NCBI RefSeq assembly: GCF_000384235.1
Contig: NZ_KB913033.1
Location: 751,164-815,163 of the forward strand
DNA length: 64,000 nucleotides
Direction: 5' to 3'
Source: Hydrogenovibrio halophilus DSM 15072
GTDB taxonomy: Bacteria > Pseudomonadota > Gammaproteobacteria > Thiomicrospirales > Thiomicrospiraceae
The position numbers were made by a program, and so were the translations under genes. Positions within the stretch are counted from its first letter, which is position 1; every line of letters begins with the position of its first letter. Of this stretch, positions 1 through 12,366 are shown piece after piece. The notes under the pieces were generated by a model. The model did not search any database. It was given only the letters and a program-made list of their open reading frames with translations, and was not told the origin of the DNA.

Positions 1-371
1 AGCCGCTGGAAAAAAATCAACTGGCACTGCTGACCGCGGCCACCGAACACCGAGGCTGGGTCAAACAACTGGAAGACCATCTATTGGAGCGAACGCCCAC
101 GCCACCGCCAATGGCGATCGATGCCTGCCAGTTCGGACACTGGCTGACGCATCATGGTTTTGAACATTTTCACAAAACCGAAATGTATCAGCTGCTGCAG
201 CAGACCCACGGACAAGTGCACCAACTGGGGCAATCGTTGCTTGAACTCAAACAGGAAGGCGCCGACCGTGCCCGGATCGAGACCGGCCTGAACGAACTGC
301 AATCACTCAAACAAACGCTTCTCAAACAACTTCAGGCCCTCTCCGACACCACGCCTTTGTACTTGCAGTAA
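1..371 (+). CDS. CZB (chemoreceptor zinc-binding) domain protein, 3' part only
   Basis: Open from the window edge, so the N-terminus is missing; about 122 codons are visible. The residues fit the CZB signature in order: HRGW (HxxW), then CQFGHW (CxFGxW), then HGQVH (HxxxH), the His/Cys set that binds zinc in chemoreceptors and some diguanylate cyclases. CZB is normally a C-terminal sensor module, so the missing part could be a methyl-accepting or GGDEF domain, or the protein could be a stand-alone CZB protein. The domain call is secure; the whole-protein role is open. Confidence 0.75.
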   Translation, partial: PLEKNQLALLTAATEHRGWVKQLEDHLLERTPTPPPMAIDACQFGHWLTHHGFEHFHKTEMYQLLQQTHGQVHQLGQSLLELKQEGADRARIETGLNELQSLKQTLLKQLQALSDTTPLYLQ

Positions 372-397
372 TCATGCGTTCAGGCAGTGCCTGTCCC

Positions 398-423
398 CTT
401 GAAATCGCACTTTTCGCCCCCAT
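398..423 (+). promoter_or_regulatory. Sigma-32 (heat-shock) type promoter for cbpA
   Basis: CTTGAAA at 398-404, a 13-base spacer, then CCCCAT at 418-423. This matches the RpoH consensus CTTGAAA-N13/15-CCCCATNT closely, 36 bases ahead of a J-domain chaperone start. Not experimentally shown. Confidence 0.7.
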
Positions 424-458
424 AAAACGGGCATTGCAAAATCCAGACACGGTGACTT

Positions 459-1418
459 ATGGAATACAAAGATTATTACGACATTCTCGGGGTGGAACGC
501 GGGGCCTCGGAAGCCGAGATCAAAAAAGCCTACCGCAAACTGGCGGGCAAATACCACCCGGACAAACCCACCGGGGACGAAACCAAATTCAAGGAAATCA
601 GCGAAGCCTACGAGGTGCTCGGCGACAAGGAAAAACGCCGCATGTTCGATCAGCTGGGCCCCAACTACCACAACGGCCAGAACTTTACCCCGCCACCGGA
701 CTTTGAAGACATGTTTGGCGGTGGTTTCGGTGGCCAGGGCGGCTTTGGCGGTCAGGGCGGTGCCGATTTCAGCGACTTTTTCGAATCGCTGTTCGGTGGC
801 GGCTTCGGCGGCCAGCACGGAGGCCAGCAACAGGGATTTGGCGGCGGTTTCCAACAAAAGGGTGAAGATCAATCGGTCAAGGTGCTGATTTCACTGGAAG
901 AGGCGGCCAAGGGCGTGGAAAAATCGCTGACCCTGCAGGTCCCCACCGCCGGGCTACAGGGACAGGTCACTCAGGAACGCAAACAACTGAAGGTCAAGAT
1001 TCCGGCCGGGGTCAAACAGGGATCACGCATCCGCCTCAAGGGCAAGGGCGCGCCCGGATTTGGCGGCGGACCCAATGGCGATCTGTATCTGGAAATCGAT
1101 CTGCAGAGCCACCCGCTTTACAAAGTGGAAGATAAGGATGTGCAGTTGAATCTGCCTTTGACTCCGTGGGAAGCGGCGCTTGGCACCAAAGTGTCGGTCC
1201 CGACCCTGCATGGCAGCGTCAGCCTGAACATTCCCGCTAGCACCCAGTCCGGGGCCAAGCTGCGCCTCAAAGGCCGGGGACTGGGCAAGGGCACCAGCGC
1301 CGGGCACCAGTATGTGGTGGTGCAGATTCATACCCCGCCGGCCGACACGGACGAGGCCAAAGCCTTTTATGAAAAAATGGCCGACACCCTGCCCTACAAT
1401 CCTCGCTCCCATTTTTAA
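459..1418 (+). CDS. cbpA: DnaJ-class co-chaperone, CbpA type
   Basis: 319 residues. The J domain occupies about residues 4-70 with the HPD tripeptide (YHPDKPTG) that stimulates DnaK ATPase. A Gly/Phe-rich linker follows (about 75-135), then two beta-barrel client-binding domains. There is no CxxCxGxG zinc finger, so it is a type II (CbpA/DjlA-like) rather than canonical DnaJ. The ATG has GGTGA just upstream. A heat-shock-like promoter precedes it and one copy of the ACCAGGCCTGGT palindrome lies 12 bases after the stop. It converges on proB. Confidence 0.9.
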   Translation: MEYKDYYDILGVERGASEAEIKKAYRKLAGKYHPDKPTGDETKFKEISEAYEVLGDKEKRRMFDQLGPNYHNGQNFTPPPDFEDMFGGGFGGQGGFGGQGGADFSDFFESLFGGGFGGQHGGQQQGFGGGFQQKGEDQSVKVLISLEEAAKGVEKSLTLQVPTAGLQGQVTQERKQLKVKIPAGVKQGSRIRLKGKGAPGFGGGPNGDLYLEIDLQSHPLYKVEDKDVQLNLPLTPWEAALGTKVSVPTLHGSVSLNIPASTQSGAKLRLKGRGLGKGTSAGHQYVVVQIHTPPADTDEAKAFYEKMADTLPYNPRSHF

Positions 1419-1430
1419 GACCTGAAACCC

Positions 1431-1442
1431 ACCAGGCCTGGT
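1431..1442. repeat. ACCAGGCCTGGT palindrome, copy 1
   Basis: Exact 12-bp palindrome with an A-run on its right side, between the convergent cbpA and proB genes, 12 bases past the cbpA stop. Confidence 0.9.
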
Positions 1443-1483
1443 AAAAAAGACAGCCGCTGACGACAAACGCCACCCACCAGGCG

Positions 1484-3708
<2,225 letters not shown>

Positions 3709-3740
3709 CACGCGTCTGACACTCTTACATCTGCGTCAAA

Positions 3741-3998
3741 TCAAGCCGATTTGATGCTCACATACGTGCGCATGGGCTTGCCGCGAGTCACAAAGGCCAC
3801 TTCGCCATCGGACTTGGCAAACAAGGTATCGTCTTTGCCGCGCCCAACGTTGTCGCCTGCGTGAAACTTGGTGCCACGCTGACGCACCAGAATGCTACCG
3901 GCGGAAACCTGCTGACCACCGAAGCGCTTCACGCCCAGGCGTTTGGCATTGGAATCGCGACCGTTTTTTGTACTACCTGCAGCTTTTTTATGAGCCAT
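3741..3998 (-). CDS. rpmA: Ribosomal protein L27
   Basis: 85 residues starting [20 protein letters not shown], the conserved L27 N-terminus that reaches the peptidyl-transferase centre. AGGAG lies upstream of the ATG; a longer in-frame extension is not L27-like. Second gene of rplU-rpmA. Confidence 0.97.
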   Translation of the reverse strand: MAHKKAAGSTKNGRDSNAKRLGVKRFGGQQVSAGSILVRQRGTKFHAGDNVGRGKDDTLFAKSDGEVAFVTRGKPMRTYVSIKSA

Positions 3999-4141
3999 GG
4001 TGTTACTCTCCTGTTGATCTAGGCTGCTCCCTTTTGAAGAAGCAGCGCAGATGTTCTGTCTGTTTTTGCCAGTTCGTTCGATTGCTGGCGTCTTGCCTAA
4101 CCAGGCGCGACGGCTGAGCCGACCGCGCATTCACCTTTCAA

Positions 4142-4456
4142 TCAGGCGGTGATTTTGGAAATTTCAACTTCCGTAAAGTTCTGACGGTGGCCTTGCTTGA
4201 GACGTGAACGGTTCTTACGACGACGGAACTTGATGATGGTAACCTTGTCACCACGCCCGTTGCTCTTGACGGTGGCGGCCACTTTGGCGCCTTCCACCAC
4301 GGGGGCACCGACTTTCACGTCTGCGCCTTCGCCGACCATCATGACCTGGTCGAATTCAACGGTTTCGCCTTCGTTTGCATTCAATGATTCAACACGTAAA
4401 ACATCGCCTTCTTGCACACGATATTGCTTGCCACCGGTTTTGATAACTGCGTACAT
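4142..4456 (-). CDS. rplU: Ribosomal protein L21
   Basis: 104 residues, [18 protein letters not shown] at the N-terminus and [17 protein letters not shown] near the end, both typical of L21. First gene of the rplU-rpmA unit, transcribed from a near-consensus sigma-70 promoter upstream. Confidence 0.97.
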   Translation of the reverse strand: MYAVIKTGGKQYRVQEGDVLRVESLNANEGETVEFDQVMMVGEGADVKVGAPVVEGAKVAATVKSNGRGDKVTIIKFRRRKNRSRLKQGHRQNFTEVEISKITA

Positions 4457-4556
4457 ACTTGGAAACTCCCGGTCTTTTCAGTTATATAATTTAAGTTTCT
4501 TTCTGAGCCTCTGGCACAAACCAGCGGTTTTTTGCTACAGAAACAGCAAAAGCGGG

Positions 4557-4585
4557 ATTATAGCGCCGTCAAAACACCAGGTCAA
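4557..4585 (-). promoter_or_regulatory. Sigma-70 promoter of rplU-rpmA
   Basis: Minus strand TTGACC (4580-4585), 17-base spacer, TATAAT (4557-4562), about 100 bases ahead of rplU. Confidence 0.8.
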
Positions 4586-4676
4586 ATTTATTCCCCAAAT
4601 TTTAGCAAGCAAGCAATTGAAAAGCCACCGATTTCGTCGTCGTCATAAACCAGCAGAGACTGGTGCGGCTCTGCCA

Positions 4677-4694
4677 TTGACCAGGCCTGGTCAA
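4677..4694. repeat. ACCAGGCCTGGT palindrome, copy 2
   Basis: An 18-bp perfect palindrome, TTGACCAGGCCTGGTCAA, followed by AAA; 89 bases upstream of the ispB start. Confidence 0.92.
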
Positions 4695-4783
4695 AAACGC
4701 ACCGGGGTTTTTTGCCTCCGCCCTTTGTTTCTGCCCCGATTCATACTAAACTTAACGTCATTTTCTTGCAGAGCGCGGATTTT

Positions 4784-5749
4784 ATGACGCTTGACGACAT
4801 TCGAACCCTGATGGTCGACGACCTCAGAGCCACCGATGCGCTGATACTGGAACGACTGGCTTCGGACGTGGTACTGATCAACCAGATTGGCCATTACATC
4901 ATCCACAGTGGCGGCAAACGGTTACGCCCTTTACTGCTGCTGCTTTCGGCCAAAGCCTGCGGCTATCAGGGCCAGCAGCATCACACTCTGGCGGCGGTGA
5001 TTGAATTCATCCACACCTCCACTCTGCTGCACGACGATGTGGTGGACGAGTCCAGCGTCCGCCGCGGACGCGACACCGCCAACGAAGTCTGGGGCAATGC
5101 CGCCAGTGTGCTGGTCGGGGATTTTCTGTATTCGCGTTCGTTTGAAATGATGGTCGAACCCGGCGACATGCGGGTGATGGAAATTCTGTCGGAAGCCACC
5201 AATGTGATCGCCGAAGGCGAAGTGCTGCAACTGCTCAACTGCCATAATCCCGATGTGACCATGGCCACGTACATGGACGTGATCCACCGCAAAACCGCCA
5301 AACTGTTTGAAGCCGCCACCCGTCTGGGCGCGGTGCTGGGACAGCAACCGCAATGGGAAAGCCCGCTGGCCGATTACGGCCGCCATGTCGGAGCCGCCTT
5401 TCAGTTGATTGATGACGCGCTGGATTACACGGCTGACGCCGAAACCCTGGGCAAAAGCCTGGGCGACGATCTGGCCGAAGGCAAGCCGACGCTGCCGCTG
5501 ATCTATCTGATGGAAAATGGTTCGCCGGAAGATGTGGCGCTGGTACGTAAGGCGATTGAACAAGGTGGTCTGGATCAGTTGACACAGATCACGCAGCGCA
5601 TCCAGCAATCCGGCGCGCTGGAACACACCCGTCGAGAAGCGGAAAAACAGGCCGCGCTGGCTCAGGCGGCGCTCAAGGATCTGCCGGATAGCCCGGTCAC
5701 ACAAGCCCTGCACAGCCTCGCCGATCTGGCCGTCCAGCGCACCCACTGA
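4784..5749 (+). CDS. ispB: Octaprenyl (polyprenyl) diphosphate synthase
   Basis: 321 residues. Trans-prenyltransferase making the side chain of ubiquinone/menaquinone. First Asp-rich motif DDVVDE inside LLHDDVVDESSVRRG and second DDALD inside QLIDDALDYT, followed by GDDLAEGKPTLPLI. Start placed at MTLDDIRTLM, which matches IspB length (E. coli 323); a longer frame opens upstream but its extra residues are not IspB-like. The chain length made cannot be read from sequence. Confidence 0.93.
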   Translation: MTLDDIRTLMVDDLRATDALILERLASDVVLINQIGHYIIHSGGKRLRPLLLLLSAKACGYQGQQHHTLAAVIEFIHTSTLLHDDVVDESSVRRGRDTANEVWGNAASVLVGDFLYSRSFEMMVEPGDMRVMEILSEATNVIAEGEVLQLLNCHNPDVTMATYMDVIHRKTAKLFEAATRLGAVLGQQPQWESPLADYGRHVGAAFQLIDDALDYTADAETLGKSLGDDLAEGKPTLPLIYLMENGSPEDVALVRKAIEQGGLDQLTQITQRIQQSGALEHTRREAEKQAALAQAALKDLPDSPVTQALHSLADLAVQRTH

Positions 5750-5760
5750 ACGCAGCAGCG

Positions 5761-6384
5761 TTAACGGGTCAGACGAGCGGCCGGAATTTTGTGCTTGCTG
5801 CCTTTGAAATGCTTGTGCAGCGTCTGCTGCAATTCCTCTTCCTTGCGATCTTCTTCGTCGCGGGCAATCGCCTCTTCCAGCTCCTTACGTTCCTGCTCGA
5901 CAAATTTCTTGTAAAGCTCAAGGTTGTGGATTTTGGTTTTCTCCCAATCAATGCGACGCATCAACCAGTTAATGAAATAACGGATCACGTGGCATTCGTC
6001 GTAGCTGGCATACAAAACTTCCGGCTTGGGTCGATAGCCGTGCAGACGTTCCACCAATATCAACTGCAACTGCGAGTCCGGCCGGATGCGGAGAAAGCCC
6101 TGCCGACGGTCGTCCAGACTGATGCTGTAATACAGGCGCACCACTTTGTTGATGCTGAACATCGCCTTGGTCAGGATCGTGGATTCGGGCTTGCCATTGA
6201 GCCCGACCGTAAAGATAAAAATATTCTGACTCATGATGGCGCGCACAAACTGCTCCAGCCGATCAAACGGCACTGGCTGCCCCTGCTGTGCCTTGACTTC
6301 TACCTCACTGCGCAGCGCTTCGGCACGCGTCTCCATTTTCTTGAAGAAATAACGCAGGCTGGGAGTGACTTCCGTTTTATCCAT
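5761..6384 (-). CDS. Uncharacterised cytoplasmic protein
   Basis: 207 residues; family not recognised. No signal peptide or membrane segment. The N-terminal 130 residues look globular. Residues about 150-190 are very charged (EQERKELEEAI, EDRKEEELQQ) and probably form a long helix or coiled coil, with a basic tail. Good AGAGG ribosome binding site. Convergent with ispB, 11 bases apart, and followed upstream by ssb on the same strand behind a terminator. Confidence 0.75.
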   Translation of the reverse strand: MDKTEVTPSLRYFFKKMETRAEALRSEVEVKAQQGQPVPFDRLEQFVRAIMSQNIFIFTVGLNGKPESTILTKAMFSINKVVRLYYSISLDDRRQGFLRIRPDSQLQLILVERLHGYRPKPEVLYASYDECHVIRYFINWLMRRIDWEKTKIHNLELYKKFVEQERKELEEAIARDEEDRKEEELQQTLHKHFKGSKHKIPAARLTR

Positions 6385-6507
6385 AAATAGCTACCTCTAT
6401 TCAAACATAACGGCGAAGCCACCGAAATATTAAGCACAAGCCGGCCTTTTTGCATGCATTCTTATGCAGATAGTCGTTTCTTCTGCACGCCAACCATCCC
6501 CAGAAAG

Positions 6508-6533
6508 AAAAAAACCTGCTAAAAAACAGGTTC
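6508..6533 (-). terminator. Intrinsic terminator behind ssb
   Basis: Minus strand AACCTG, 8-base T-rich loop, CAGGTT, then seven T residues; 37 bases after the ssb stop. Confidence 0.8.
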
Positions 6534-6569
6534 TTGAGAGGCTTTCTACATTATTCGTTTTTGTAACCG

Positions 6570-7181
6570 TTAAAAGGGTACGTCATCGTCGTCAAAATCA
6601 TTGGGCGAATAGGCCGGAGCCTGTTGCGCCGGTGCGCCCTGCGCGGGCTGGTTGAAGTCCGGCTGACTCTGAGCAGGCCGTTGTGGCTGAGCAGGCTGTG
6701 ATGGCGCTGGTTGCCCCTGGCCGGGCTGGAAACCGCCCTGAGCGCCCATGCCTGCGGCCGCCCCGGCGTTCATACCAGGGTTTGGCGCGCCGCCGCCTTG
6801 CTGCCAAGCGGTGTCCTGTTGCCCCTGACGGTTGCCACCACCCAGCATTTGCATCACACCATTAAATGGGTCCAGCACAATTTCGGTGCTGTAGCGGTCC
6901 ATACCCGTATTCTGATCCTGCCATTTTCGGGTCTGCAGCTTGCCTTCCAGATACACCTGCGAACCCTTGGTCAGATACTGGCCAGCGATTTCGGCCAGTT
7001 TGCCGAAAATCACCACCCGGTGCCATTCGGTCTTTTCCTGACGTTCGCCGGAGTTGCGATCATTCCATTGCTCACTGGTGGCCACGCTCAGGTTGGCAAT
7101 CGGATTGCCATTGGCGCTGTATTTCACTTCTGGGTCGCGCCCCAGGGTTCCGACGATGATTGCTTTGTTGACACCACGCAC
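6570..7181 (-). CDS. ssb: Single-stranded DNA-binding protein
   Basis: 203 residues. OB fold about 1-112 ([37 protein letters not shown]), then a disordered Gly/Gln/Pro linker, then the acidic tip DFDDDDVPF that docks partner proteins. The start is GTG (GTG CGT GGT GTC AAC) with AAGGAG 8 bases ahead; the next ATG is too far inside the OB fold. Longer linker than E. coli SSB (178). Confidence 0.95.
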   Translation of the reverse strand: MRGVNKAIIVGTLGRDPEVKYSANGNPIANLSVATSEQWNDRNSGERQEKTEWHRVVIFGKLAEIAGQYLTKGSQVYLEGKLQTRKWQDQNTGMDRYSTEIVLDPFNGVMQMLGGGNRQGQQDTAWQQGGGAPNPGMNAGAAAGMGAQGGFQPGQGQPAPSQPAQPQRPAQSQPDFNQPAQGAPAQQAPAYSPNDFDDDDVPF

Positions 7182-7229
7182 GTTCTTTACTCCTTCGGTT
7201 CCATTGACAACGGGCTTGCACCCGGTTTT

Positions 7230-7245
7230 TGACCAGGCCTGGTCA
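7230..7245. repeat. ACCAGGCCTGGT palindrome, copy 3
   Basis: TGACCAGGCCTGGTCA preceded by a T-run. The TGA stop codon of the MFS gene (minus strand) is its outer TGA. Confidence 0.92.
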
Positions 7246-8646
7246 GGCCCGTAGCCCTTTTTCCAGATAATCGATCAATCCGACTTCATCAATTTGCTTG
7301 CGGTCGATTTTGAAATACACTCGTTGGTCGTCCTGACTCACCACGGCTTCGTAGACGCCCTCATAAGAAAGCAACGTCTGGGTCAATTGCGCCTGCTCCG
7401 TTTCGGTCAGAGTCTGATCAAAATGCACGGAAGCGATGCTCAAGGGCTTGGGCTCGGCCATGGTCAAGGCCACCACGCCCCAAAGAGATCCCGCCAGGGC
7501 CGTAAACACAAACACGCCTTCGATGCCGTAGACGTCATAGCTTAAGCCCCCCAGCACGCCACCGATGGCCGCACCGAGAAACTGGCTGCTGGAATAGACG
7601 CCGCTGGCGGTGCCTTTTTTATCGGCTGGCGACAGCTTAACCACCAACGAAGGCAGGGTGGCTTCCAAAAGATTAAAAGCGGTAAAAAACACCAACAATA
7701 ACACAAACAGTGACCAAAAACCGTCCGCCAGAAAAATAAACGCCAACTGCATCAGCACCAGCGTCCAGACCGCGCCCACAAACATGGATTTCATCCGCCC
7801 CTTGGATTCGGCCTGAATCACAAACGGCACCATCAGCACAAACGAGAGCAACATCACCGGCAGATACAACTCCCAGTGATGCATCGAGCCCAGCCCGGCT
7901 TCGTCCCGGATCAACAGTGGCACCACCACAAACATGGCGGTCAGAATCGCGTGCAACACAAACACACCCAGATCCAGGCGCAGCAATTCCGGGTGCTTGA
8001 GCACGTCCCGGAACTGGGCCGGATCGGCCTGGGTTTCACGCTGATAAGCGGGCTGGGTGATGGGCGGCACACTGTAGATCACCAGCGCAATGGCGGCCAG
8101 CCCCAGCAGCGCCGTGATCCAGAAAATGCCCCGCACGCCGAACCACTCACTGAGCAGAGGCCCGGCCACCAACGAAAGAGTAAACGACAGACCGATGGTA
8201 ATGCCCACCACCGACATGGCCCGCAGGCGAAAGCGCTCTGAGACCAGATCGGCCACCGACGCCATCAACACCGCTGCGACCGCGCCCATGCCCTGAACCG
8301 CACGGCCCACGATCATCCATTCAATGGTCTCAGCCATCGCACAGATCACTGACCCCAGCATGAACACCAGCAAACCGATCACAATCAGAGGCTTGCGCCC
8401 AAACCGGTCGGAAAGCATGCCATAAGGAATCTGCAACGCCGCCTGGGTCAGGCCGTAAATGCCCATCGCAATCCCGATCATCAGCCCGGTGGCCTCGGCA
8501 AAGGCGTCTTCGGCAAACAGAGCAAACACCGGAAAGATCATGAACAACCCGAGCATGCGGGTGGAAAAAATGCCGGCAATCGACAGGGTGGCACGCTTTT
8601 CCAGCGCCGACATTTGTCGCGGAGCTTCGGGCACGGGTTGGGTCAT
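7243..8646 (-). CDS. YajR-type major facilitator superfamily transporter
   Basis: 467 residues with twelve predicted membrane helices and the MFS loop motif [14 protein letters not shown] after helix 2. The last 65 residues form a soluble alpha/beta extension ([18 protein letters not shown] to [20 protein letters not shown]), matching the C-terminal YAM domain of E. coli YajR. Drug/proton antiporter-like; substrate unknown. Divergent from the SIMPL gene. Confidence 0.85.
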   Translation of the reverse strand: MTQPVPEAPRQMSALEKRATLSIAGIFSTRMLGLFMIFPVFALFAEDAFAEATGLMIGIAMGIYGLTQAALQIPYGMLSDRFGRKPLIVIGLLVFMLGSVICAMAETIEWMIVGRAVQGMGAVAAVLMASVADLVSERFRLRAMSVVGITIGLSFTLSLVAGPLLSEWFGVRGIFWITALLGLAAIALVIYSVPPITQPAYQRETQADPAQFRDVLKHPELLRLDLGVFVLHAILTAMFVVVPLLIRDEAGLGSMHHWELYLPVMLLSFVLMVPFVIQAESKGRMKSMFVGAVWTLVLMQLAFIFLADGFWSLFVLLLVFFTAFNLLEATLPSLVVKLSPADKKGTASGVYSSSQFLGAAIGGVLGGLSYDVYGIEGVFVFTALAGSLWGVVALTMAEPKPLSIASVHFDQTLTETEQAQLTQTLLSYEGVYEAVVSQDDQRVYFKIDRKQIDEVGLIDYLEKGLRA

Positions 8647-8662
8647 ACAGGTTTCCTGACGT

Positions 8663-8692
8663 TTGTGATTTTGGAAAATGCGTTATTATAAC
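8663..8692 (+). promoter_or_regulatory. Possible promoter of the SIMPL-domain gene
   Basis: TTGTGA (8663-8668), 18-base spacer, TATAAC (8687-8692). Imperfect, but correctly placed between divergent genes. Confidence 0.35.
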
Positions 8693-8761
8693 ATCATTGC
8701 ACGACCTGTCGCGGCGACAGGCCGGAAGCGCTTCCCAAAACTCAAATCAGGAGAAACCGGC

Positions 8762-9481
8762 ATGCCAATGAAACGGATCGCTCGAACAGGTGTGGTTCTG
8801 AGCCTGTTATCGACCAGCTTGCTGTGGACCGTGTGGGCGGGTGCCAGCTCGGCCCAGCATGAACCCCATCGTGTCCACTTTGAAGCCAGTGTCACCGAAA
8901 CCGTGATGCCTGACACCTTTGTTGTGACCCTGCGTGCCAACGAAGAAGGCAAGGACCCCACTCAAGTCAGCCGGGAAATCAACCGCCGGATGCAACGCGC
9001 GCTCAATCAGCTGCAGTCGTTTGATGCCATTCGTGTTCAGACCGAACGCTATCGGGTCAACCCGATCTACGACCGCCATCAATCCATCAGTCACTGGCGC
9101 GGCCAGCAAACCCTGCGCCTGACCACCAGCGACCCGGAACAACTGGGCAAGCTGTTGCCAAAACTGGAAGACAGCCTGCAATACCAGCATCAGACCTATC
9201 AGCTGTCTCCCGCCTTGCGACAGAAAACTCAGGCGCAATTACTGGCCAAGGCCACCGAACATTACCAGCAGAAAGCCAAAACGCTGGCCAAACTTCTGGG
9301 ACAGGGGGCTTACCGGCTGATTGAAACCCACATTGCCCCGATACAGGATCCGTCGCCCCGTCCCATGCTTTCACGCACGACCAGCCAGAGCAGCGCCCCG
9401 GACAGCGCGCCCCCTGCCATCCAGGCTGACAAGGTGACACTGACCCAGACCCTTCGGGGCGTGCTGGCCTTGCAAGAGTAA
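8762..9481 (+). CDS. Periplasmic SIMPL (DUF541) domain protein
   Basis: 239 residues. Signal peptide at the N-terminus (hydrophobic [18 protein letters not shown], likely cut after SSA). The body matches the SIMPL/DUF541 fold: [20 protein letters not shown] opening, then a YRVNPIYD strand region and a closing [14 protein letters not shown] strand. Family members are periplasmic or outer-membrane proteins of unclear role, some linked to oxidative stress. The start uses AGGAG upstream; a longer frame to 8678 would spoil the signal peptide. Confidence 0.8.
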   Translation: MPMKRIARTGVVLSLLSTSLLWTVWAGASSAQHEPHRVHFEASVTETVMPDTFVVTLRANEEGKDPTQVSREINRRMQRALNQLQSFDAIRVQTERYRVNPIYDRHQSISHWRGQQTLRLTTSDPEQLGKLLPKLEDSLQYQHQTYQLSPALRQKTQAQLLAKATEHYQQKAKTLAKLLGQGAYRLIETHIAPIQDPSPRPMLSRTTSQSSAPDSAPPAIQADKVTLTQTLRGVLALQE

Positions 9482-9512
9482 GCCTCTGTCAGCGTTTTTT
9501 GACCAGCAGGTT

Positions 9513-9521
9513 TGTTATAAT
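9513..9521 (+). promoter_or_regulatory. Extended -10 promoter of uvrA
   Basis: TGTTATAAT fits the TGnTATAAT extended -10. TTGACC upstream is only 11 bases away, so it is not a usable -35. No LexA box (CTGT-N8-ACAG) was seen. Confidence 0.55.
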
Positions 9522-9549
9522 CGATGCTTTGATTCACTGCAGGTCACCC

Positions 9550-12366
9550 ATGCTCGAAAACATCATTGTCCGTGGCGCACGAACACACAACCTGAAAAAC
9601 ATTGACGTCACGCTGCCCCGGGACAAGCTGATTGTCATGACCGGACTTTCCGGCTCCGGCAAGTCCTCGCTGGCGTTTGACACCATCTACGCCGAAGGGC
9701 AGCGCCGCTACGTTGAATCCTTATCGGCTTACGCCCGCCAATTCCTGTCGGTCATGGAAAAGCCCGACATCGATCACATTGAAGGGCTGTCGCCGGCGAT
9801 TTCGATCGAGCAAAAATCGACCTCCCACAATCCGCGCTCGACCGTGGGCACGGTCACTGAAATCTACGATTACCTGCGCCTGCTCTATGCCCGGGCCGGC
9901 ACCCCGCGCTGCCCCACACATGACTGTGATCTGGAAGCCCAGACCGTCAGCCAGATGGTTGACCACACTCTGACGCTGCCGGAAGGCAGCAAGTGCCTGC
10001 TGATCGCCCCGGTGGTTCGCGGCAAAAAAGGCAGCCACCAGAACCTGCTGGACGAGCTGCAGGCGCAAGGCTTTATCCGGGCCCGCATTGACGGCAAGCT
10101 GCAGGAACTGGGCGGCGGGATCGAGCTGGACAAAAACCGGGAGCACACCATCGATGTGGTGATTGACCGCTTCAAAATCCGTCCGGATTTGAAACAGCGT
10201 CTGGCCGAATCCTTTGAAACCGCCCTGCACCTGGCCGATGGATTGGCGCAGGTGGTGCCCATGTCGGACGAAGACGATTTTGAGCTGTTGTTTTCGGACC
10301 GTTTTTCCTGCCCGCATTGCGGCTACGCCGTCACCGAACTGGAGCCGCGCATTTTCTCCTTCAACAATCCGCGCGGAGCCTGTCCCACCTGTGACGGTCT
10401 GGGGATGAAACAGACGTTTGACCCCGAACGGGTGGTGATTCACCCGGAATTGAGCCTGGCCGGCGGCGCGATTCGCGGCTGGGATCGACGCCACAAATAC
10501 TATTACGACCTGCTCAAAGCCGTGGCCGATTTTTATGAGTTTGACATGGAAACGCCCTGGGAATCACTGTCCCAGAAACAACAGGACCTGATTCTGTGGG
10601 GATCGGGGCGTAAAAAACTGCCGCTGCCCCATGGCCGCTACAGCGCCACCCGTCGCTTTGAAGGGGTGATCCCCAATATGGAACGGCGTTACCTGGAAAC
10701 CGAAAGCAAAGCGGTTCGCGACGAGTTGGAACGCTATCGGGTCTCCCATATTTGCCAGGCCTGCCATGGCACGCGCCTGAACGAAGCCGCGCGCCATGTG
10801 TTCGTGGCGGAGCGCACCCTGCCTTCGCTGACCGAACTGCCGGTGGGCGAGCTGCACGACTTTTTTGAAACACTGGCGCTCGAAGGCAGCAAAGGCCAGA
10901 TCGCGGAAAAAATCATCAAGGAAATCCACGAGCGCCTGTCGTTTCTGGTGAATGTCGGACTCAATTACCTGAATCTGAATCGCAGTGCCGACACCCTGTC
11001 CGGCGGCGAAGCCCAGCGCATCCGCCTGGCCAGTCAGATCGGCGCGGGCCTGGTGGGCGTCATGTACGTGCTGGACGAGCCTTCCATCGGCCTGCACCAA
11101 CGCGACAACGACCGCTTGCTCAACACCCTGACCCGCCTGCGCGATCTGGGCAACACGGTGATCGTGGTCGAGCACGACGAGGATGCGATCCGTGCCGCCG
11201 ATTATGTGCTGGACATCGGCCCCGGGGCCGGCCTGCATGGCGGCCAGATCATGGCCAGCGGCACGCCGGACGACATCATGCAGACCCCGGCCTCTCTGAC
11301 CGGACAGTATCTTAGCGGGAAACGCCGCATTGCGATTCCTTCGGAACGCCTGGCACCGAAGGACGCATTCCTGGTGATCGAAGGTGCCTCGGGCAATAAT
11401 CTGCAGGATGTCACACTCGAGTTGCCTGCCGGGCTTCTGACCTGCATCACCGGCGTGTCCGGCTCGGGCAAATCCACTCTGATCAACGAAACCCTTTACA
11501 AAATCACGGCCAATGCCCTGAACCGGGCGCAGTTACAGCCTGCCCCCTACCGAAAGGTGAAGGGACTGGAACATTTCGACAAGGTGGTCAACATCGACCA
11601 AAGCCCGATCGGGCGCACTCCCCGCTCCAACCCGGCGACCTACACCGGACTTTTTACCCCGATCCGTGAATTGCTGGCCGCCACCCCGGAGGCCCGAACC
11701 CGAGGCTATACGCCGGGGCGTTTCAGCTTTAACGTCAAAGGCGGCCGCTGTGAGGCCTGTCAGGGCGACGGCGTGCTCAAAGTCGAAATGCACTTTCTGC
11801 CGGACGTGTTTGTGACCTGCGACGTCTGCCACGGGGCGCGATACAATCGCGAGACCCTGCAGGTTCAGTACAAAGGCCACAATATCCGCGATATTCTGGA
11901 AATGACGGTGGAGGATGCGCGGGCCTTCTTTGACGCCATTCCGATGCTGGCACGCAAGCTGCAAACCCTGATGGACGTCGGGCTGGGTTACATCAAACTG
12001 GGCCAGAGCGCCACCACCCTGTCAGGGGGGGAAGCCCAGCGAGTGAAGCTGGCCCGAGAGCTGTCCAAGCGCGACACCGGAAGCACCCTCTATATTCTGG
12101 ATGAACCCACCACCGGCCTGCATTTTCATGACATCGACCTGTTGCTGAAAGTGATCCGCCACCTGCGTGACCAGGGCAATACGGTGGTGGTGATCGAACA
12201 CAATCTGGACGTGATCAAAACCGCAGACTGGCTGATCGACCTGGGGCCGGAAGGGGGTTCGGGCGGGGGGCACATCATCGCCACCGGGACACCGGAAAAC
12301 GTGGCGCAAACGTCCGCATCCCACACCGGTAACTACCTCAAAACCCTGCTGGAAAAGCAAAAATGA
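9550..12366 (+). CDS. uvrA: UvrABC excinuclease subunit A
   Basis: 938 residues (E. coli 940). Damage-recognition ATPase of nucleotide excision repair. Two ABC modules: Walker [15 protein letters not shown] near residue 31 and [14 protein letters not shown] near 637; signatures LSGGEAQRI in both halves; Walker [10 protein letters not shown] and ILDEPTTGL. Zinc sites CPHCG...CPTC and CEACQGDG...CDVCHG are complete. Start chosen at [17 protein letters not shown]. Its TGA lies in palindrome copy 4 and overlaps the next start (ATGA). Confidence 0.98.
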   Translation: MLENIIVRGARTHNLKNIDVTLPRDKLIVMTGLSGSGKSSLAFDTIYAEGQRRYVESLSAYARQFLSVMEKPDIDHIEGLSPAISIEQKSTSHNPRSTVGTVTEIYDYLRLLYARAGTPRCPTHDCDLEAQTVSQMVDHTLTLPEGSKCLLIAPVVRGKKGSHQNLLDELQAQGFIRARIDGKLQELGGGIELDKNREHTIDVVIDRFKIRPDLKQRLAESFETALHLADGLAQVVPMSDEDDFELLFSDRFSCPHCGYAVTELEPRIFSFNNPRGACPTCDGLGMKQTFDPERVVIHPELSLAGGAIRGWDRRHKYYYDLLKAVADFYEFDMETPWESLSQKQQDLILWGSGRKKLPLPHGRYSATRRFEGVIPNMERRYLETESKAVRDELERYRVSHICQACHGTRLNEAARHVFVAERTLPSLTELPVGELHDFFETLALEGSKGQIAEKIIKEIHERLSFLVNVGLNYLNLNRSADTLSGGEAQRIRLASQIGAGLVGVMYVLDEPSIGLHQRDNDRLLNTLTRLRDLGNTVIVVEHDEDAIRAADYVLDIGPGAGLHGGQIMASGTPDDIMQTPASLTGQYLSGKRRIAIPSERLAPKDAFLVIEGASGNNLQDVTLELPAGLLTCITGVSGSGKSTLINETLYKITANALNRAQLQPAPYRKVKGLEHFDKVVNIDQSPIGRTPRSNPATYTGLFTPIRELLAATPEARTRGYTPGRFSFNVKGGRCEACQGDGVLKVEMHFLPDVFVTCDVCHGARYNRETLQVQYKGHNIRDILEMTVEDARAFFDAIPMLARKLQTLMDVGLGYIKLGQSATTLSGGEAQRVKLARELSKRDTGSTLYILDEPTTGLHFHDIDLLLKVIRHLRDQGNTVVVIEHNLDVIKTADWLIDLGPEGGSGGGHIIATGTPENVAQTSASHTGNYLKTLLEKQK

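Larger units (their letters stand above)
4457..4783. other. Divergent rplU/ispB intergenic region
   Basis: Gene-free stretch of 327 bases between divergent genes. It holds the rplU promoter, the rplU leader and copy 2 of the ACCAGGCCTGGT palindrome. No convincing ispB promoter with correct spacing was found, and no RNA gene was recognised. Confidence 0.6.

Noticed and set aside
8678-8761. Upstream extension of the SIMPL gene
   Set aside because: It would bury the signal peptide and skip the AGGAG site.
9483-9521. TTGACC...TATAAT as uvrA -35/-10 and a LexA box
   Set aside because: Spacer is 11 bases, too short; no CTGT-N8-ACAG. TTTTTTGACCAG may be a half-site of the palindrome, but that is one occurrence only.
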